Below are positions 27,965-35,196 of a stretch of DNA of 64,000 nt, in pieces. Position numbers and translations under genes: made by a program. A model generated the notes under the pieces. The model did not search any database. It saw nothing but the letters and a program-made list of their open reading frames with translations, and was not told the DNA's origin. The stretch comes from Microvirga thermotolerans (lineage in GTDB: Bacteria > Pseudomonadota > Alphaproteobacteria > Rhizobiales > Beijerinckiaceae), in the NCBI RefSeq assembly GCF_009363855.1, contig NZ_CP045423.1, positions 884,001-948,000 of the forward strand, in the 5' to 3' direction. Position 1 is the first letter of the stretch, and the number at the start of each line of letters is the position of its first letter.

Positions 27965-28894
27965 ATGGATTTAGTAATGAAGCATGTAGATGTTAGAAAA
28001 ATTGTTTTAAGAGCTTATGATGATGCTACGGAAGAGCTTTGGAATTGGCCTCATAGTCCGCTGCCGGATTACAGAAAGCTTGTAGCTGAAAGAAGTAAAT
28101 TTGAATCATGCGGGCGGTCCCTAATCGTTCCTAAGACTGCACTCGAAGTGACCCACTGGTGCCGTCGCCCTCTCTGCCCTGCATGTGGCACGTATCGAGG
28201 GCGTAAGATGGCTCGGGATCTCCTCAATAAGTACCCAACCTCCGAGCACGACGACTTCCGGATGGCGACGCTGATGTTCGGGCTCACGCCGGAATTGGGT
28301 GATGTGTTCCAAAAGTTCCGAAGCGGGCGGACTGCGCTCCATAAAGCCGTCGATTACCGGCGTAATCGCTCGGGTGTTGATCGCGCAGGATGGCAGACGT
28401 TCGGTCTCGCTGGGGCGCTTGAGGTCGATATGTTCCCTGCAAACAGGTTCAGCGATCTAGGGGTCGAGAAGCAGGATCAGTATCGTAATCTGGGGTTCAA
28501 ACCCGCGACAGCAGGGGAGGGGCCAGTCTGGATCGTCACGGCTCACGCATTGGTCCATGTAGGGAGTCTCGGCCACGACGCTGTGATGGAGGCGCTGCAT
28601 TCAGTTGCCCCAATCGTTCACCTGAAAGAACTAGACGAGCAGCAGACCCTCCTCGAAGCAGCCGAACGGGTCGTCGGGTATGCCTGCAAGGTGTCATTTG
28701 AGACTACGTTCGCATTTGGCCGTAAATCGTCATGGCCCACGGAGGCTGTGAAAACGTATCTTCTGGGAACAATGCGGAGCAGTCATGGATATCAGGGCTT
28801 CAGGTTTGTCGTAAACCCCAAGTCAAGTAAGAAGAAGTCCAGCATGATTTCAGACTCTCATATAGAGCCTATGGTAACGATGGTCGGACTATAA
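27965..28894 (+). CDS. Putative rolling-circle-type Rep-like protein (degenerate HUH)
   Basis: This 309-aa protein has a zinc-finger-like block HWCRRPLCPACGTYRGRKMA (Cys66, 71, 74). GLAGALEVDMF follows (about 147-157), then WIVTAHALVHVGSLGHDAV (His194, His198), VHLKEL, and ERVVGYACKVSFE (Tyr239, Lys242). The order CxxxxCPxC, GALEV, His-rich strand, then Y-x-x-K parallels rolling-circle replication initiators. The usual HxH pair appears here as HxxxH, so catalysis may be altered or lost. It lies next to attL with AT-rich DNA upstream. The assignment is pattern-based; it could be another nuclease-like mobile-element protein. Confidence 0.45.
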   Translation: MDLVMKHVDVRKIVLRAYDDATEELWNWPHSPLPDYRKLVAERSKFESCGRSLIVPKTALEVTHWCRRPLCPACGTYRGRKMARDLLNKYPTSEHDDFRMATLMFGLTPELGDVFQKFRSGRTALHKAVDYRRNRSGVDRAGWQTFGLAGALEVDMFPANRFSDLGVEKQDQYRNLGFKPATAGEGPVWIVTAHALVHVGSLGHDAVMEALHSVAPIVHLKELDEQQTLLEAAERVVGYACKVSFETTFAFGRKSSWPTEAVKTYLLGTMRSSHGYQGFRFVVNPKSSKKKSSMISDSHIEPMVTMVGL

Positions 28895-28946
28895 GGAAGT
28901 GGATTAGGTAAATACTTATATAAGTAATAGTATAGAGTGTGATTCA

Positions 28947-29198
28947 ATGAATAGCCCTGATTTTACATTTAGGAATGTTGCGGACAGGGCGATTGGATGC
29001 TTTGGTCCGGATAGTTGGGCGGATCACCAGCGCCTACATGAAACCATGCGCTGGTGCCATCAGCATTGCAAAGGCAAGTGGCGGCGGTCAATCTATATGG
29101 CAGATGGCAGGATCATCTTCGAGTTCGCCGAACGGGCTGATGCTGACGCTCTACGGAGTGTCACTGCCCAAGATCCAGGTATGATCCCCTGCCAGTAG
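28947..29198 (+). CDS. Hypothetical protein, 83 aa
   Basis: This small protein of the element contains paired Cys and His residues (RWCHQHCKGKW) and a short strand pattern (SIYMADGRIIFEFAERADAD). It has no membrane segment. Its stop at 29196-29198 abuts the end of the convergent minus-strand unit. No family is recognised. It could be the second gene of the Rep-like transcript, 52 bases downstream. Confidence 0.5.
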   Translation: MNSPDFTFRNVADRAIGCFGPDSWADHQRLHETMRWCHQHCKGKWRRSIYMADGRIIFEFAERADADALRSVTAQDPGMIPCQ

Positions 29199-29396
29199 TT
29201 AAAGCTCGGAGCGAAGATCCTGGATGCGTTTCTGGGATCGGCTTTGTTCGTCCCTTATGCGAGCTTGCGTTCTCTGCCGCTTTTCCTGTTTGCGGCGAGA
29301 CTGGGCTGGCGTCATAGGCTTTTCAGGGGCGATTGTCCCGGCCATTGGTTTCCGAGGCTGGGATGGGGTCGTTTCGACAATCTCGCGGTATCTCAT
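29199..29396 (-). CDS. Small basic hypothetical protein, 65 aa
   Basis: The frame is open further upstream in antisense to its neighbour, but the credible start is the ATG at 29394-29396. It lies 4 bases after the stop of the HTH gene (29401-29745), so the two read as a translationally coupled pair. The protein begins MRYREIVETTP and ends in a Lys/Arg/Gln-rich helix from MTPAQSRRKQEKRQRTQARI onward. Such a highly charged single helix suggests nucleic-acid or partner binding. No function is known to me. Confidence 0.55.
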   Translation of the reverse strand: MRYREIVETTPSQPRKPMAGTIAPEKPMTPAQSRRKQEKRQRTQARIRDEQSRSQKRIQDLRSEL

Positions 29397-29400
29397 GCAC

Positions 29401-29745
29401 TTATTTAGATTTGGCGCTGCCTTCGGCCTTGCTGGCAAGCCAGATTTTTCGTCTGCCCGAAGCAGCGGAAGGGGTGATTTCAAATCGCCGGGCGACCTCG
29501 GAAACTGTTGCTCCTGAAGCGAAGGCTGCGTTGACAGCCCTGATGCCTGCGTCATTGAGACGGCCATCTGGGCGCTTAATCTTTCCCTGATTGTCCAATT
29601 CCTCCTGCGTCTCTGGCATAAGTTCTTCCCAAAGCGCGGCTGCCTCTTGGGCGATCTCACGCGACGTTTCAGCAAGCTTCTCTGCCTTCCGCTCCAGTGC
29701 CATCAATCTCATCATGACAGATTTGATCCGGTCCCGATCCAGCAT
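29401..29745 (-). CDS. Small HTH DNA-binding protein, 114 aa
   Basis: Its N-terminal half is an amphipathic helix rich in Glu/Lys/Ala (ALERKAEKLAETSREIAQEA). The C-terminal part has a helix-turn-helix of the transposase/resolvase type (ATVSEVARRFEITPSAASGR at about residues 79-98). The start ATG at 29745 has AGGAGA upstream on the complement (AAAAGGAGACAACG). It diverges from the serine recombinase gene, with 57 AT-rich bases between them, so it may regulate that gene or the element's excision. A directionality factor is one possibility. Confidence 0.6.
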   Translation of the reverse strand: MLDRDRIKSVMMRLMALERKAEKLAETSREIAQEAAALWEELMPETQEELDNQGKIKRPDGRLNDAGIRAVNAAFASGATVSEVARRFEITPSAASGRRKIWLASKAEGSAKSK

Positions 29746-29802
29746 CGTTGTCTCCTTTTAAACAATCTGAAATACGATACAGATTTCTGAAGTCTTGACA
29801 AG

Positions 29803-30558
29803 ATGGCGAAATCTATTAGGCTTTCTCAAGATTGCTTTATGAAAACGAAGGCGAAACCGTTGAAGGGCAAGACTCAGCGCACTGGAGAAACCTCGAAGGC
29901 AGTTGCGTACATACGCACGTCATCGGCTGCCAATGTAGGCGCAGATCGGGACAGCGACCGCCGTCAACGCGAGGCAATCCACGAATACGCTCGTCGCACT
30001 GGGGTTGAGATCGTAGGCGAGCACTACGACGCAGCCGTGAGCGGGGCTGATCCTATTGAAACCCGCCCAGGTTTCTCGACGCTCCTGGACGAGATCGAGA
30101 GCAGCGGAGTCCGAACAGTGATCGTTGAGGACGCGAGCCGGTTTGCGAGGGATCTGATCACCCAGGAACTTGGCATCCTTGCTCTCATTGGTCGCGGCGT
30201 GACGGTACTTACCGCTACCGGAGATGATCTCACGAACACGTCAGACCCGTTCAAGGTTGCGATGCGACAAATTGCAGGATCTTTTTCCCAACTCGAAAAA
30301 TCCCGGCTGGTCAGCAAGCTCGCGGCTGCAAGAAGCCGCCAACGTGCTCTCCGTGGTAAATGCGAGGGCCGGAAGTCCCATGCTGAGATGAATCCGGCGC
30401 TGGTAGCTGAAGCAAAACGGTTGAGACGACGGTCGCCCCGTACAGGCAAGCAGAGATCCCTTCAGGAGATCGGGCAAAAGCTTGCTGAACTCGGCTTCAC
30501 CAATGCGAACGGACGCCCCTACGCGGCAGCCAGCGTCAGGTCTATGGTTCAACCCTGA
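29803..30558 (+). CDS. Serine recombinase (resolvase/invertase family)
   Basis: This 251-aa protein (239 aa if the ATG at 29839 is used) has the resolvase catalytic domain. AVAYIRTSS carries the nucleophile Ser, followed by a DRRQREAIHEYARR helix, TVIVEDASRFARD and the long E-helix block QIAGSFSQLEKSRLVSKL. The C-terminus has a short helix-turn-helix (SLQEIGQKLAELGFTNANG) that would bind a recombination site. It lacks the extra domains of large serine integrases, so resolution or inversion is more likely than element integration, which the tyrosine integrase should perform. Confidence 0.88.
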   Translation: MAKSIRLSQDCFMKTKAKPLKGKTQRTGETSKAVAYIRTSSAANVGADRDSDRRQREAIHEYARRTGVEIVGEHYDAAVSGADPIETRPGFSTLLDEIESSGVRTVIVEDASRFARDLITQELGILALIGRGVTVLTATGDDLTNTSDPFKVAMRQIAGSFSQLEKSRLVSKLAAARSRQRALRGKCEGRKSHAEMNPALVAEAKRLRRRSPRTGKQRSLQEIGQKLAELGFTNANGRPYAAASVRSMVQP

Positions 30559-30688
30559 AGGCCCGCACCTTAGCCTCCCTATCCCGTATTGCTAAGTCTC
30601 ACGAACTGTGGATAGGGAACACATCAACGCAGCTTTGATCGCTCTCTAGCGTTACGCTTTGAGAGCCGAGAAATCTCTAGGAACAGCT

Positions 30689-31645
30689 ATGGACCTGACC
30701 TCAGTTGAGATGTGCGCAGGAGCCGGTGGGCAAGCTCTCGGCCTTGAACAGGCCGGGTTCGGTCATGATGCTCTCGTCGAGATCGACTCCCACTGCTGCG
30801 CGACGCTCCGTCTCAACCGTCCAGACTGGCAAGTGCATGAAGGGGATTTGAATACCTTTAGCGGAAAACCGCATAAAGGGGTGGATCTGCTCGCTGGCGG
30901 ATTGCCGTGTCCTCCCTTTTCGAAGGCTGGGAAGCAGCTTGGTGCGAACGATGAGCGTAACCTGTTCCCAGCCGCACTTCGGCTCGTTGATGAGATCCGC
31001 CCTCGTGCGGTGATGATCGAGAATGTCCGGGGCTTCCTTGATCCCGTCTTTGAGGACTACCGGGCGCATCTGAAGCGGCAACTTGCTAAACTGGGGTATG
31101 AAGCAGATTGGCAGTTGTTACATGCCTCTCATTTTGGAGTGCCCCAGCTTCGGCCTCGTGTGATCATCGTCGCGATCCGCAAAGAGATCTCAGATGGTTT
31201 CGAGTGGCCCTCTGTTCCTGTCCAGACCCCGCTCACGGTTGGTGAGACCCTGTATGACCTCATGGCATCTCGGGGATGGCCAGGAGCCAAGGCATGGCGG
31301 AAGCAGGCGAATGCCATTGCTCCTACCATTGTTGGAGGATCGAAAAAGCATGGTGGGCCAGATCTTGGGCCGACACGCGCGAAGAAGGCTTGGGCTGAGC
31401 TAGGAGTGGACGGGCTTGGGATTGCAGACGAAGCGCCTGGCCCAGACTTCAAGGGGATGCCCAAGCTCACGGTGCGAATGGTTGCTCGCCTCCAAGGCTT
31501 CCCCGATGATTGGGAGTTTGCCGGGCGTAAAACCGCATCCTATCGGCAAGTTGGCAATGCTTTCCCACCACCCGTTGCCCGGGCGGTGGCTGAAAAGCTT
31601 TATGCCGCCCTCACAATGCGGCGCGTCTATGCGGCGGTTGGATGA
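30689..31645 (+). CDS. DNA (cytosine-5) methyltransferase
   Basis: This 318-aa enzyme has motif I (VEMCAGAGGQALGLEQAGF), motif IV with the catalytic Cys74 (GGLPCPPFSKAGKQ), motif VI (MIENVRGF), motif VIII (PQLRPRVIIVAI), and motif X at the C-terminus (QVGNAFPPPVARAVAEKLY). The region between motifs VIII and IX, the target-recognition part, is short. It methylates cytosine at C5 in an unknown site. The ATG at 30689 with AGGAA just upstream is preferred to a TTG at 30659. It converges, with a 3-base gap, on the HNH nuclease gene, and a Vsr gene follows. Confidence 0.93.
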   Translation: MDLTSVEMCAGAGGQALGLEQAGFGHDALVEIDSHCCATLRLNRPDWQVHEGDLNTFSGKPHKGVDLLAGGLPCPPFSKAGKQLGANDERNLFPAALRLVDEIRPRAVMIENVRGFLDPVFEDYRAHLKRQLAKLGYEADWQLLHASHFGVPQLRPRVIIVAIRKEISDGFEWPSVPVQTPLTVGETLYDLMASRGWPGAKAWRKQANAIAPTIVGGSKKHGGPDLGPTRAKKAWAELGVDGLGIADEAPGPDFKGMPKLTVRMVARLQGFPDDWEFAGRKTASYRQVGNAFPPPVARAVAEKLYAALTMRRVYAAVG

Positions 31646-31648
31646 GGT

Positions 31649-32455
31649 TCAATCGTCGCCATTCTCATCAACGCCCTTGCGTTTCCCTTCTCGTATCAGG
31701 CGTTCGTGTTCCTTGATCAAAAACTTATGGTTGGATGGGAGATCCTTCCACTCGTCCAGAATGTACGCCGCTTCCCACCGGCCAGCCTCGTTCTTCTTCC
31801 GAGTTGCCCTGATCTTCATCCCGATAGCTGGATACCGCAGTTCTCGAAGCCGCTTCTGCCAGTCTTCCTGCCAGTCGTCGGCGTTGGCTACGAACTCAAG
31901 TAGCCAAGCTGGGGTGGGGGTGCCTGCATGAAGTTTGAGTGTTTCGGCGATGCGCTCGTAAACACTCTCCTTTGCCATGATCACCTTCATCTGCTCATCG
32001 TTGAAGGAGGCGAAGAAGTCTCGTTTGCCACCATTGCAAGGCTGGCAGAGTGCCCAGAGATTATCAATAGTGGTTGTGCCACCCCAGTTACGGGGGATCT
32101 TATGATCTACCTGAAGCTTGATGCCGTCTTCGGCTACGGTTCGCCCGCACATCTGGCACCGGCCATGCGCCTTGTGCAGAACGACGGCTCTGACTTTAGC
32201 GCTTATCGCGCCGCTATCGGCGGCTGCGTCAGACCGCTCCCCTTTGTAGATGTAAACTGAAGTCTTCCCGCGCTTTATGAGCGGAATATCGTGGTAGTAT
32301 CTCAGATCCCGGACCCGTTTATCGAGATGCTGCTGGACTCCAATATCAGGGATACCGTCCCTAATTTCGTAGATCGTGAGCCCGTCAGGGTTCGCCTTCA
32401 GCAGATCCAGTATCTGATGATGGATCGTCCCCAGGTTCGGCTTTCGTACAGACAT
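31649..32455 (-). CDS. HNH endonuclease, probable type II restriction enzyme
   Basis: This 268-aa protein starts with a winged-helix-like region (HHQILDLLKANPDGLTIYEI). It then has a zinc-bound HNH module: CQMCGRTVAEDGIKLQVDHK, NWGGTTTIDNLWALC and CQPCNGGKRD, with four Cys and the catalytic His. A C-terminal helical domain follows. Pairing with a C5 methyltransferase and Vsr makes a restriction endonuclease the natural reading; cleavage specificity is unknown. The ATG at 32455 is chosen because AGGTGG lies 5 bases upstream. A GTG 9 bases earlier is also in frame. It is transcribed towards the methyltransferase and divergently from vsr. Confidence 0.8.
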   Translation of the reverse strand: MSVRKPNLGTIHHQILDLLKANPDGLTIYEIRDGIPDIGVQQHLDKRVRDLRYYHDIPLIKRGKTSVYIYKGERSDAAADSGAISAKVRAVVLHKAHGRCQMCGRTVAEDGIKLQVDHKIPRNWGGTTTIDNLWALCQPCNGGKRDFFASFNDEQMKVIMAKESVYERIAETLKLHAGTPTPAWLLEFVANADDWQEDWQKRLRELRYPAIGMKIRATRKKNEAGRWEAAYILDEWKDLPSNHKFLIKEHERLIREGKRKGVDENGDD

Positions 32456-32525
32456 TTGGTCCACCTGATTCGTGAGTACGAGCCAGGGTGGGAGCCGACT
32501 GTAAACGGAGGGTTAAGGTTAACAG

Positions 32526-32942
32526 ATGGCGGATACGCAAAGCGCTGAGCGCCGCTCGGAGAACATGCGCCGGATCAAGAGTAAGGACACGAAACCGGAG
32601 CTTCTGGTCCGCAGGATGGTTCATGCGATGGGCTACCGGTACCGCCTTCATCGGAAGGATCTCGCCGGAAAACCTGATCTGGTCTTCGGTCCGCGCCGCA
32701 AAATCATTTTTGTGCATGGTTGCTTCTGGCACGGTCACAATGACCCTGCTTGTCCTGACCGACGTGAGGTCAAAAGCAACCAGACATACTGGAACCCCAA
32801 GATCGCCAGGAACCAGGAGCGAGATCTGGCTCATCAAGCAGCCCTCGAAGCTGCGGGCTGGAAGGTTCTCACGGTCTGGGAGTGCGAAACGCGAGACCGT
32901 GAGGCTCTCGCAGCGCGTATCAAAGGGTTTTTGGAGGGCTAA
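32526..32942 (+). CDS. vsr: Very short patch repair endonuclease Vsr
   Basis: This 138-aa protein matches the Vsr plan. ERRSENMRRIKSKDTKPE is the N-terminal DNA-binding helix. GKPDLVFGPRRKIIFVHGCF carries the catalytic Asp, FWHGH the His, and WNPKIARNQERD the helix after the zinc region. It nicks T:G mismatches produced when 5-methylcytosine deaminates, protecting sites modified by the neighbouring C5 methyltransferase. The presence of vsr supports a methylated target in which the inner C is hit. Confidence 0.93.
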   Translation: MADTQSAERRSENMRRIKSKDTKPELLVRRMVHAMGYRYRLHRKDLAGKPDLVFGPRRKIIFVHGCFWHGHNDPACPDRREVKSNQTYWNPKIARNQERDLAHQAALEAAGWKVLTVWECETRDREALAARIKGFLEG

Positions 32943-32950
32943 TTGCTTCC

Positions 32951-34204
32951 TCAGAAGCCAATTTTCTCAATCCAGGGCTTGAGTTTGAGCATAGGAAACC
33001 CTTTGCCATAGCCATCTGCGACCGTCTTATCCTCATGGCCGAGAATAGCCCAACGGATATCTTCCGGATATCCTTCTGCCCTCAAGCGATCCTGTGCCCG
33101 ATGGCGCAAAGAGTGAAGCACCTTGCGCTGATCGGCGATCCCAAACCGGCGCATGGCGCGTATCAATTCACGGCCAACATTTTTGGGGCTTCCAGCAAAT
33201 AGCGGGCCTTCAATCTTGGCCGGAAGGTAGGGGATAACAGCCGCCGGTAACGGGATGCGCCGGTCGCTCTGCGGTGTCTTCGTTCCAATCCGGATGCAGC
33301 GAACGCCTTTCTCTATAAACTCACAGTCAATGTCCCATGCCTCACCCCGGCGCATCCCGGTTGTTGCGCATAACATCCACAGTAATCGTTCTTCAGGGTC
33401 CAGATTCTCCAGATTGTCGCGCATGATCTTCATGTCGTCATCGTCGAGAGGGGGCCGGTCTTGGGCATCATCTTTGGCTGCGACAACGCCGCTGAAAGGA
33501 TTGAATTTCAGCTTGTTCTCGTCGATAGCGAGATTTACCGCTGCCCGAAGGTGCCCGATCTTCTTCTGAACGGTCGCTGACTTGTTGCCGCTGTCGAAGA
33601 AGTGCTTTGCCAGGGACCGCCCATCCTCACGAGTAGCATTCGCAAATGACTTGCCGTTCGTGAGCTTCTTGAATGTGTCAAAGACAGTGCGGGCCTCCCT
33701 TTCTATCGCTGGCCGGATGTTCTCGTGCTCCAACCACGTTTCTAGGATTGCCACATCGGGATCGTTCTTCTTCCGAGGGCGAAGGGCAGAGAGTTCCCGT
33801 TGGTCCTGAGCGCTGGATGGGACGGATAGCTCGTATGCTGGCCCATTAGGCTCCATCCGGAGGATATTGCCAGCCTCATCCATGAAGATCAGTTGATCAG
33901 GGGTGGCGATCACGCGCTCGCCGCTCTCGGTGCGATGCTCGCGGCCCGGCTCGTATTGCTGGGCTCTCTTTTCAACCCTTAGAGTGCCATCGTCGGCCCC
34001 TTTTGCCAGGAGGAGCATGCCCTTGTGGGCATAGATGTACGGGATAGCTTCGAGTTCGGCTTGTGCCCGGTCCGGAGTTTCGAGAGAAATCTGGACAACC
34101 TTTCCCAGCTTTTCGGCGAGACGACCAGAATACTGGAATCTAATCCACCAGTTTTGAGATCCCGGTCTCTTGTAGAGATAGCTGCCCCTTCGTCCGCCCG
34201 CCAT
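32951..34204 (-). CDS. int: Tyrosine recombinase / integrase of the element
   Basis: This 417-aa phage-type integrase lies at the right end. It has an N-terminal arm-binding part (GSYLYKRPGSQNWWIRFQYS), a SAM-like core-binding region around residues 160-230, and the catalytic domain. The catalytic Arg is in TTGMRRGEAWDI, the box II HxxR in HSLRHRAQDRL, and LGHEDKTVADGYGKG carries the last His and the nucleophile Tyr. The frame is open to 34444, but that would cross attR into host DNA. I chose the ATG at 34204, which has GGAG 6 bases upstream; 34216 is an alternative. Confidence 0.9.
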   Translation of the reverse strand: MAGGRRGSYLYKRPGSQNWWIRFQYSGRLAEKLGKVVQISLETPDRAQAELEAIPYIYAHKGMLLLAKGADDGTLRVEKRAQQYEPGREHRTESGERVIATPDQLIFMDEAGNILRMEPNGPAYELSVPSSAQDQRELSALRPRKKNDPDVAILETWLEHENIRPAIEREARTVFDTFKKLTNGKSFANATREDGRSLAKHFFDSGNKSATVQKKIGHLRAAVNLAIDENKLKFNPFSGVVAAKDDAQDRPPLDDDDMKIMRDNLENLDPEERLLWMLCATTGMRRGEAWDIDCEFIEKGVRCIRIGTKTPQSDRRIPLPAAVIPYLPAKIEGPLFAGSPKNVGRELIRAMRRFGIADQRKVLHSLRHRAQDRLRAEGYPEDIRWAILGHEDKTVADGYGKGFPMLKLKPWIEKIGF

Positions 34205-34319
34205 CTGCCACTCCATAGATACAGCGATTAGCGGCAGCAGTTTATATACATGTTTAGATACAGTCGATATATAAATGAAAACAAAGACATAGTGATGAAG
34301 TTTATGGTGTGGAAATCCC

Positions 34320-34337
34320 TCCCCTAGGGAGCGCCAA
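34320..34337. repeat. attR (18-bp direct repeat, copy 2)
   Basis: TCCCCTAGGGAGCGCCAA is identical to the tRNA-Glu 3' end at 27636-27653. The AT-rich element sequence stops here and host-like G+C begins. TTAGATACAG at 34254-34263, near this end, resembles the TTAGCTACAG repeats of the left end. Confidence 0.9.
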
Positions 34338-34361
34338 GGTCTCGCACGACCTCGACGGACA

Positions 34362-34386
34362 GCCTCGCCTCGCGCGGGGCTTTTTC
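34362..34386 (+). terminator. Probable native terminator of tRNA-Glu, displaced by the element
   Basis: GCCTCGC (34362-34368) pairs with GCGGGGC (34374-34380, one GU pair), followed by TTTTT. It lies 25 bases after attR, where the tRNA would end if the element were absent, so it is most simply the tRNA terminator now 6.7 kb from its gene. Confidence 0.65.
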
Positions 34387-34552
34387 GTTTCCGGTGCCGT
34401 AACCCGCCGGCGCGACGGGCCCCGGGTGTCCTGCCCGGCTTCACGGTGCGGGGCGCGTGTTCCTTGGAACCTCCACGATCCCCGCCGGTTCATCCGAGCG
34501 TCCATTCCAGACGCCCCGGAAACGGTCCGGCGTCGCCTTCATGGAGATTCTC

Positions 34553-34933
34553 ATGCGGAAGGTCCTGATACTCGCAGCCGGTTTCGCTCTGCTCGGCACG
34601 TCGGCCATGAGCCAGCCCATGTCCCGCGACCGCGACGACGATCCGCGCGGGCGCTGGTACGACGGCTCGAGCCGGTGGGACAGGGATCGGGACAGGGGCG
34701 ACATGCGCGGCTGGACGATGCATGACGACGACGATCGCGAGCACCGCCGCCCGGGCGGGAGCCGGTTCTTCGTCCGCAGCGGCGATGCGCAGCTGCGCGT
34801 CGTGTGCGGCGACCGCGAGTCGATGCAGGCCTGCGTCGACTCGGCCCTGCGCCTCTTCGATCGCGTGCAGGCGCAGTCCCGCGCGACCGGGGCTCCCGCA
34901 TCGGCGGGCCCTTCGGCGCCGTCGTCCCAGTGA
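34553..34933 (+). CDS. Small exported hypothetical protein
   Basis: This 126-aa protein has a signal peptide (MRKVLILAAGFALLGTSAMS). A very Asp/Arg-rich segment follows (about residues 22-70, with DRDDDPRGRWYDGSSRWDRD), then a short domain with two Cys (LRVVCGDRESMQACVDSALRLFDRVQ). The two Cys could form a periplasmic disulfide. The ATG at 34553 has GGAG six bases upstream; an ATG at 34541 is in frame. No family is recognised. Confidence 0.6.
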   Translation: MRKVLILAAGFALLGTSAMSQPMSRDRDDDPRGRWYDGSSRWDRDRDRGDMRGWTMHDDDDREHRRPGGSRFFVRSGDAQLRVVCGDRESMQACVDSALRLFDRVQAQSRATGAPASAGPSAPSSQ

Positions 34934-34953
34934 CGCGGCGCGTGTCGCGCTGC

Positions 34954-35121
34954 TTATGCCTCCACGGGCGGAGCGAGGCCGAGGTCGTTGAGCTTGGTCA
35001 GAACGTCGGTCAGGGAGCGCTTGAGCTTGAGGCTGATGACGGAGACCGGCATCCCTTCCTTCGCCAGGGACACCAGGGTGCAGGTGTCTTCGAGAGTCCA
35101 GCTGCGTCCGTGCGCGTTCAT
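34954..35121 (-). CDS. Small Myb/SANT-like protein, 55 aa
   Basis: An ATG at 35121 (complement) with a strong ribosome site (GGAGGA at 35128-35133 on the complement) opens a 55-codon frame ending TAA. The protein contains RSWTLEDTCTLVSLAKEGMP and then VSVISLKLKRSLTDVLTKLN. That is a Trp-anchored first helix, followed by helices with the spacing of a small helix-turn-helix. Similar tiny Myb-like proteins are common in Hyphomicrobiales, and DNA binding is a reasonable guess. It converges on the exported protein gene. Confidence 0.65.
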   Translation of the reverse strand: MNAHGRSWTLEDTCTLVSLAKEGMPVSVISLKLKRSLTDVLTKLNDLGLAPPVEA

Positions 35122-35196
35122 GACGTCTCCTCCGTTCGGTCCGGACGGAAAAGGTTGGGCCGAACTGTGGCGAGAGGATGAACGTCGAAAGGGAAC

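Larger units (their letters stand above)
27636..34337. mobile_element. 6.7-kb tRNA-Glu integrative element with restriction-modification genes
   Basis: The element lies between direct repeats at 27636-27653 and 34320-34337, copies of the tRNA-Glu 3' end. One repeat-to-repeat unit is 6684 bp. A tyrosine integrase reads inwards from the right end. The interior is visibly lower in G+C than its flanks, with AT-rich intergenic stretches and codon choice unlike the host genes. Cargo in order: Rep-like gene, 83-aa gene, a two-gene minus-strand unit, serine recombinase, C5 methyltransferase, HNH nuclease, Vsr. No conjugation or phage structural gene is present, so it would have to be mobilised by others or move as naked DNA. 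Confidence 0.9.

Noticed and set aside
32951..34444. Longer 497-aa integrase start at 34444
   Set aside because: It would begin in host DNA outside attR and lacks a ribosome site; starts at 34204 or 34216 lie inside the element.
34309..34725. 138-aa plus-strand frame crossing attR
   Set aside because: It spans the element boundary, has an Arg/Pro-rich shadow-type translation, and overlaps a better-supported exported protein in another frame.
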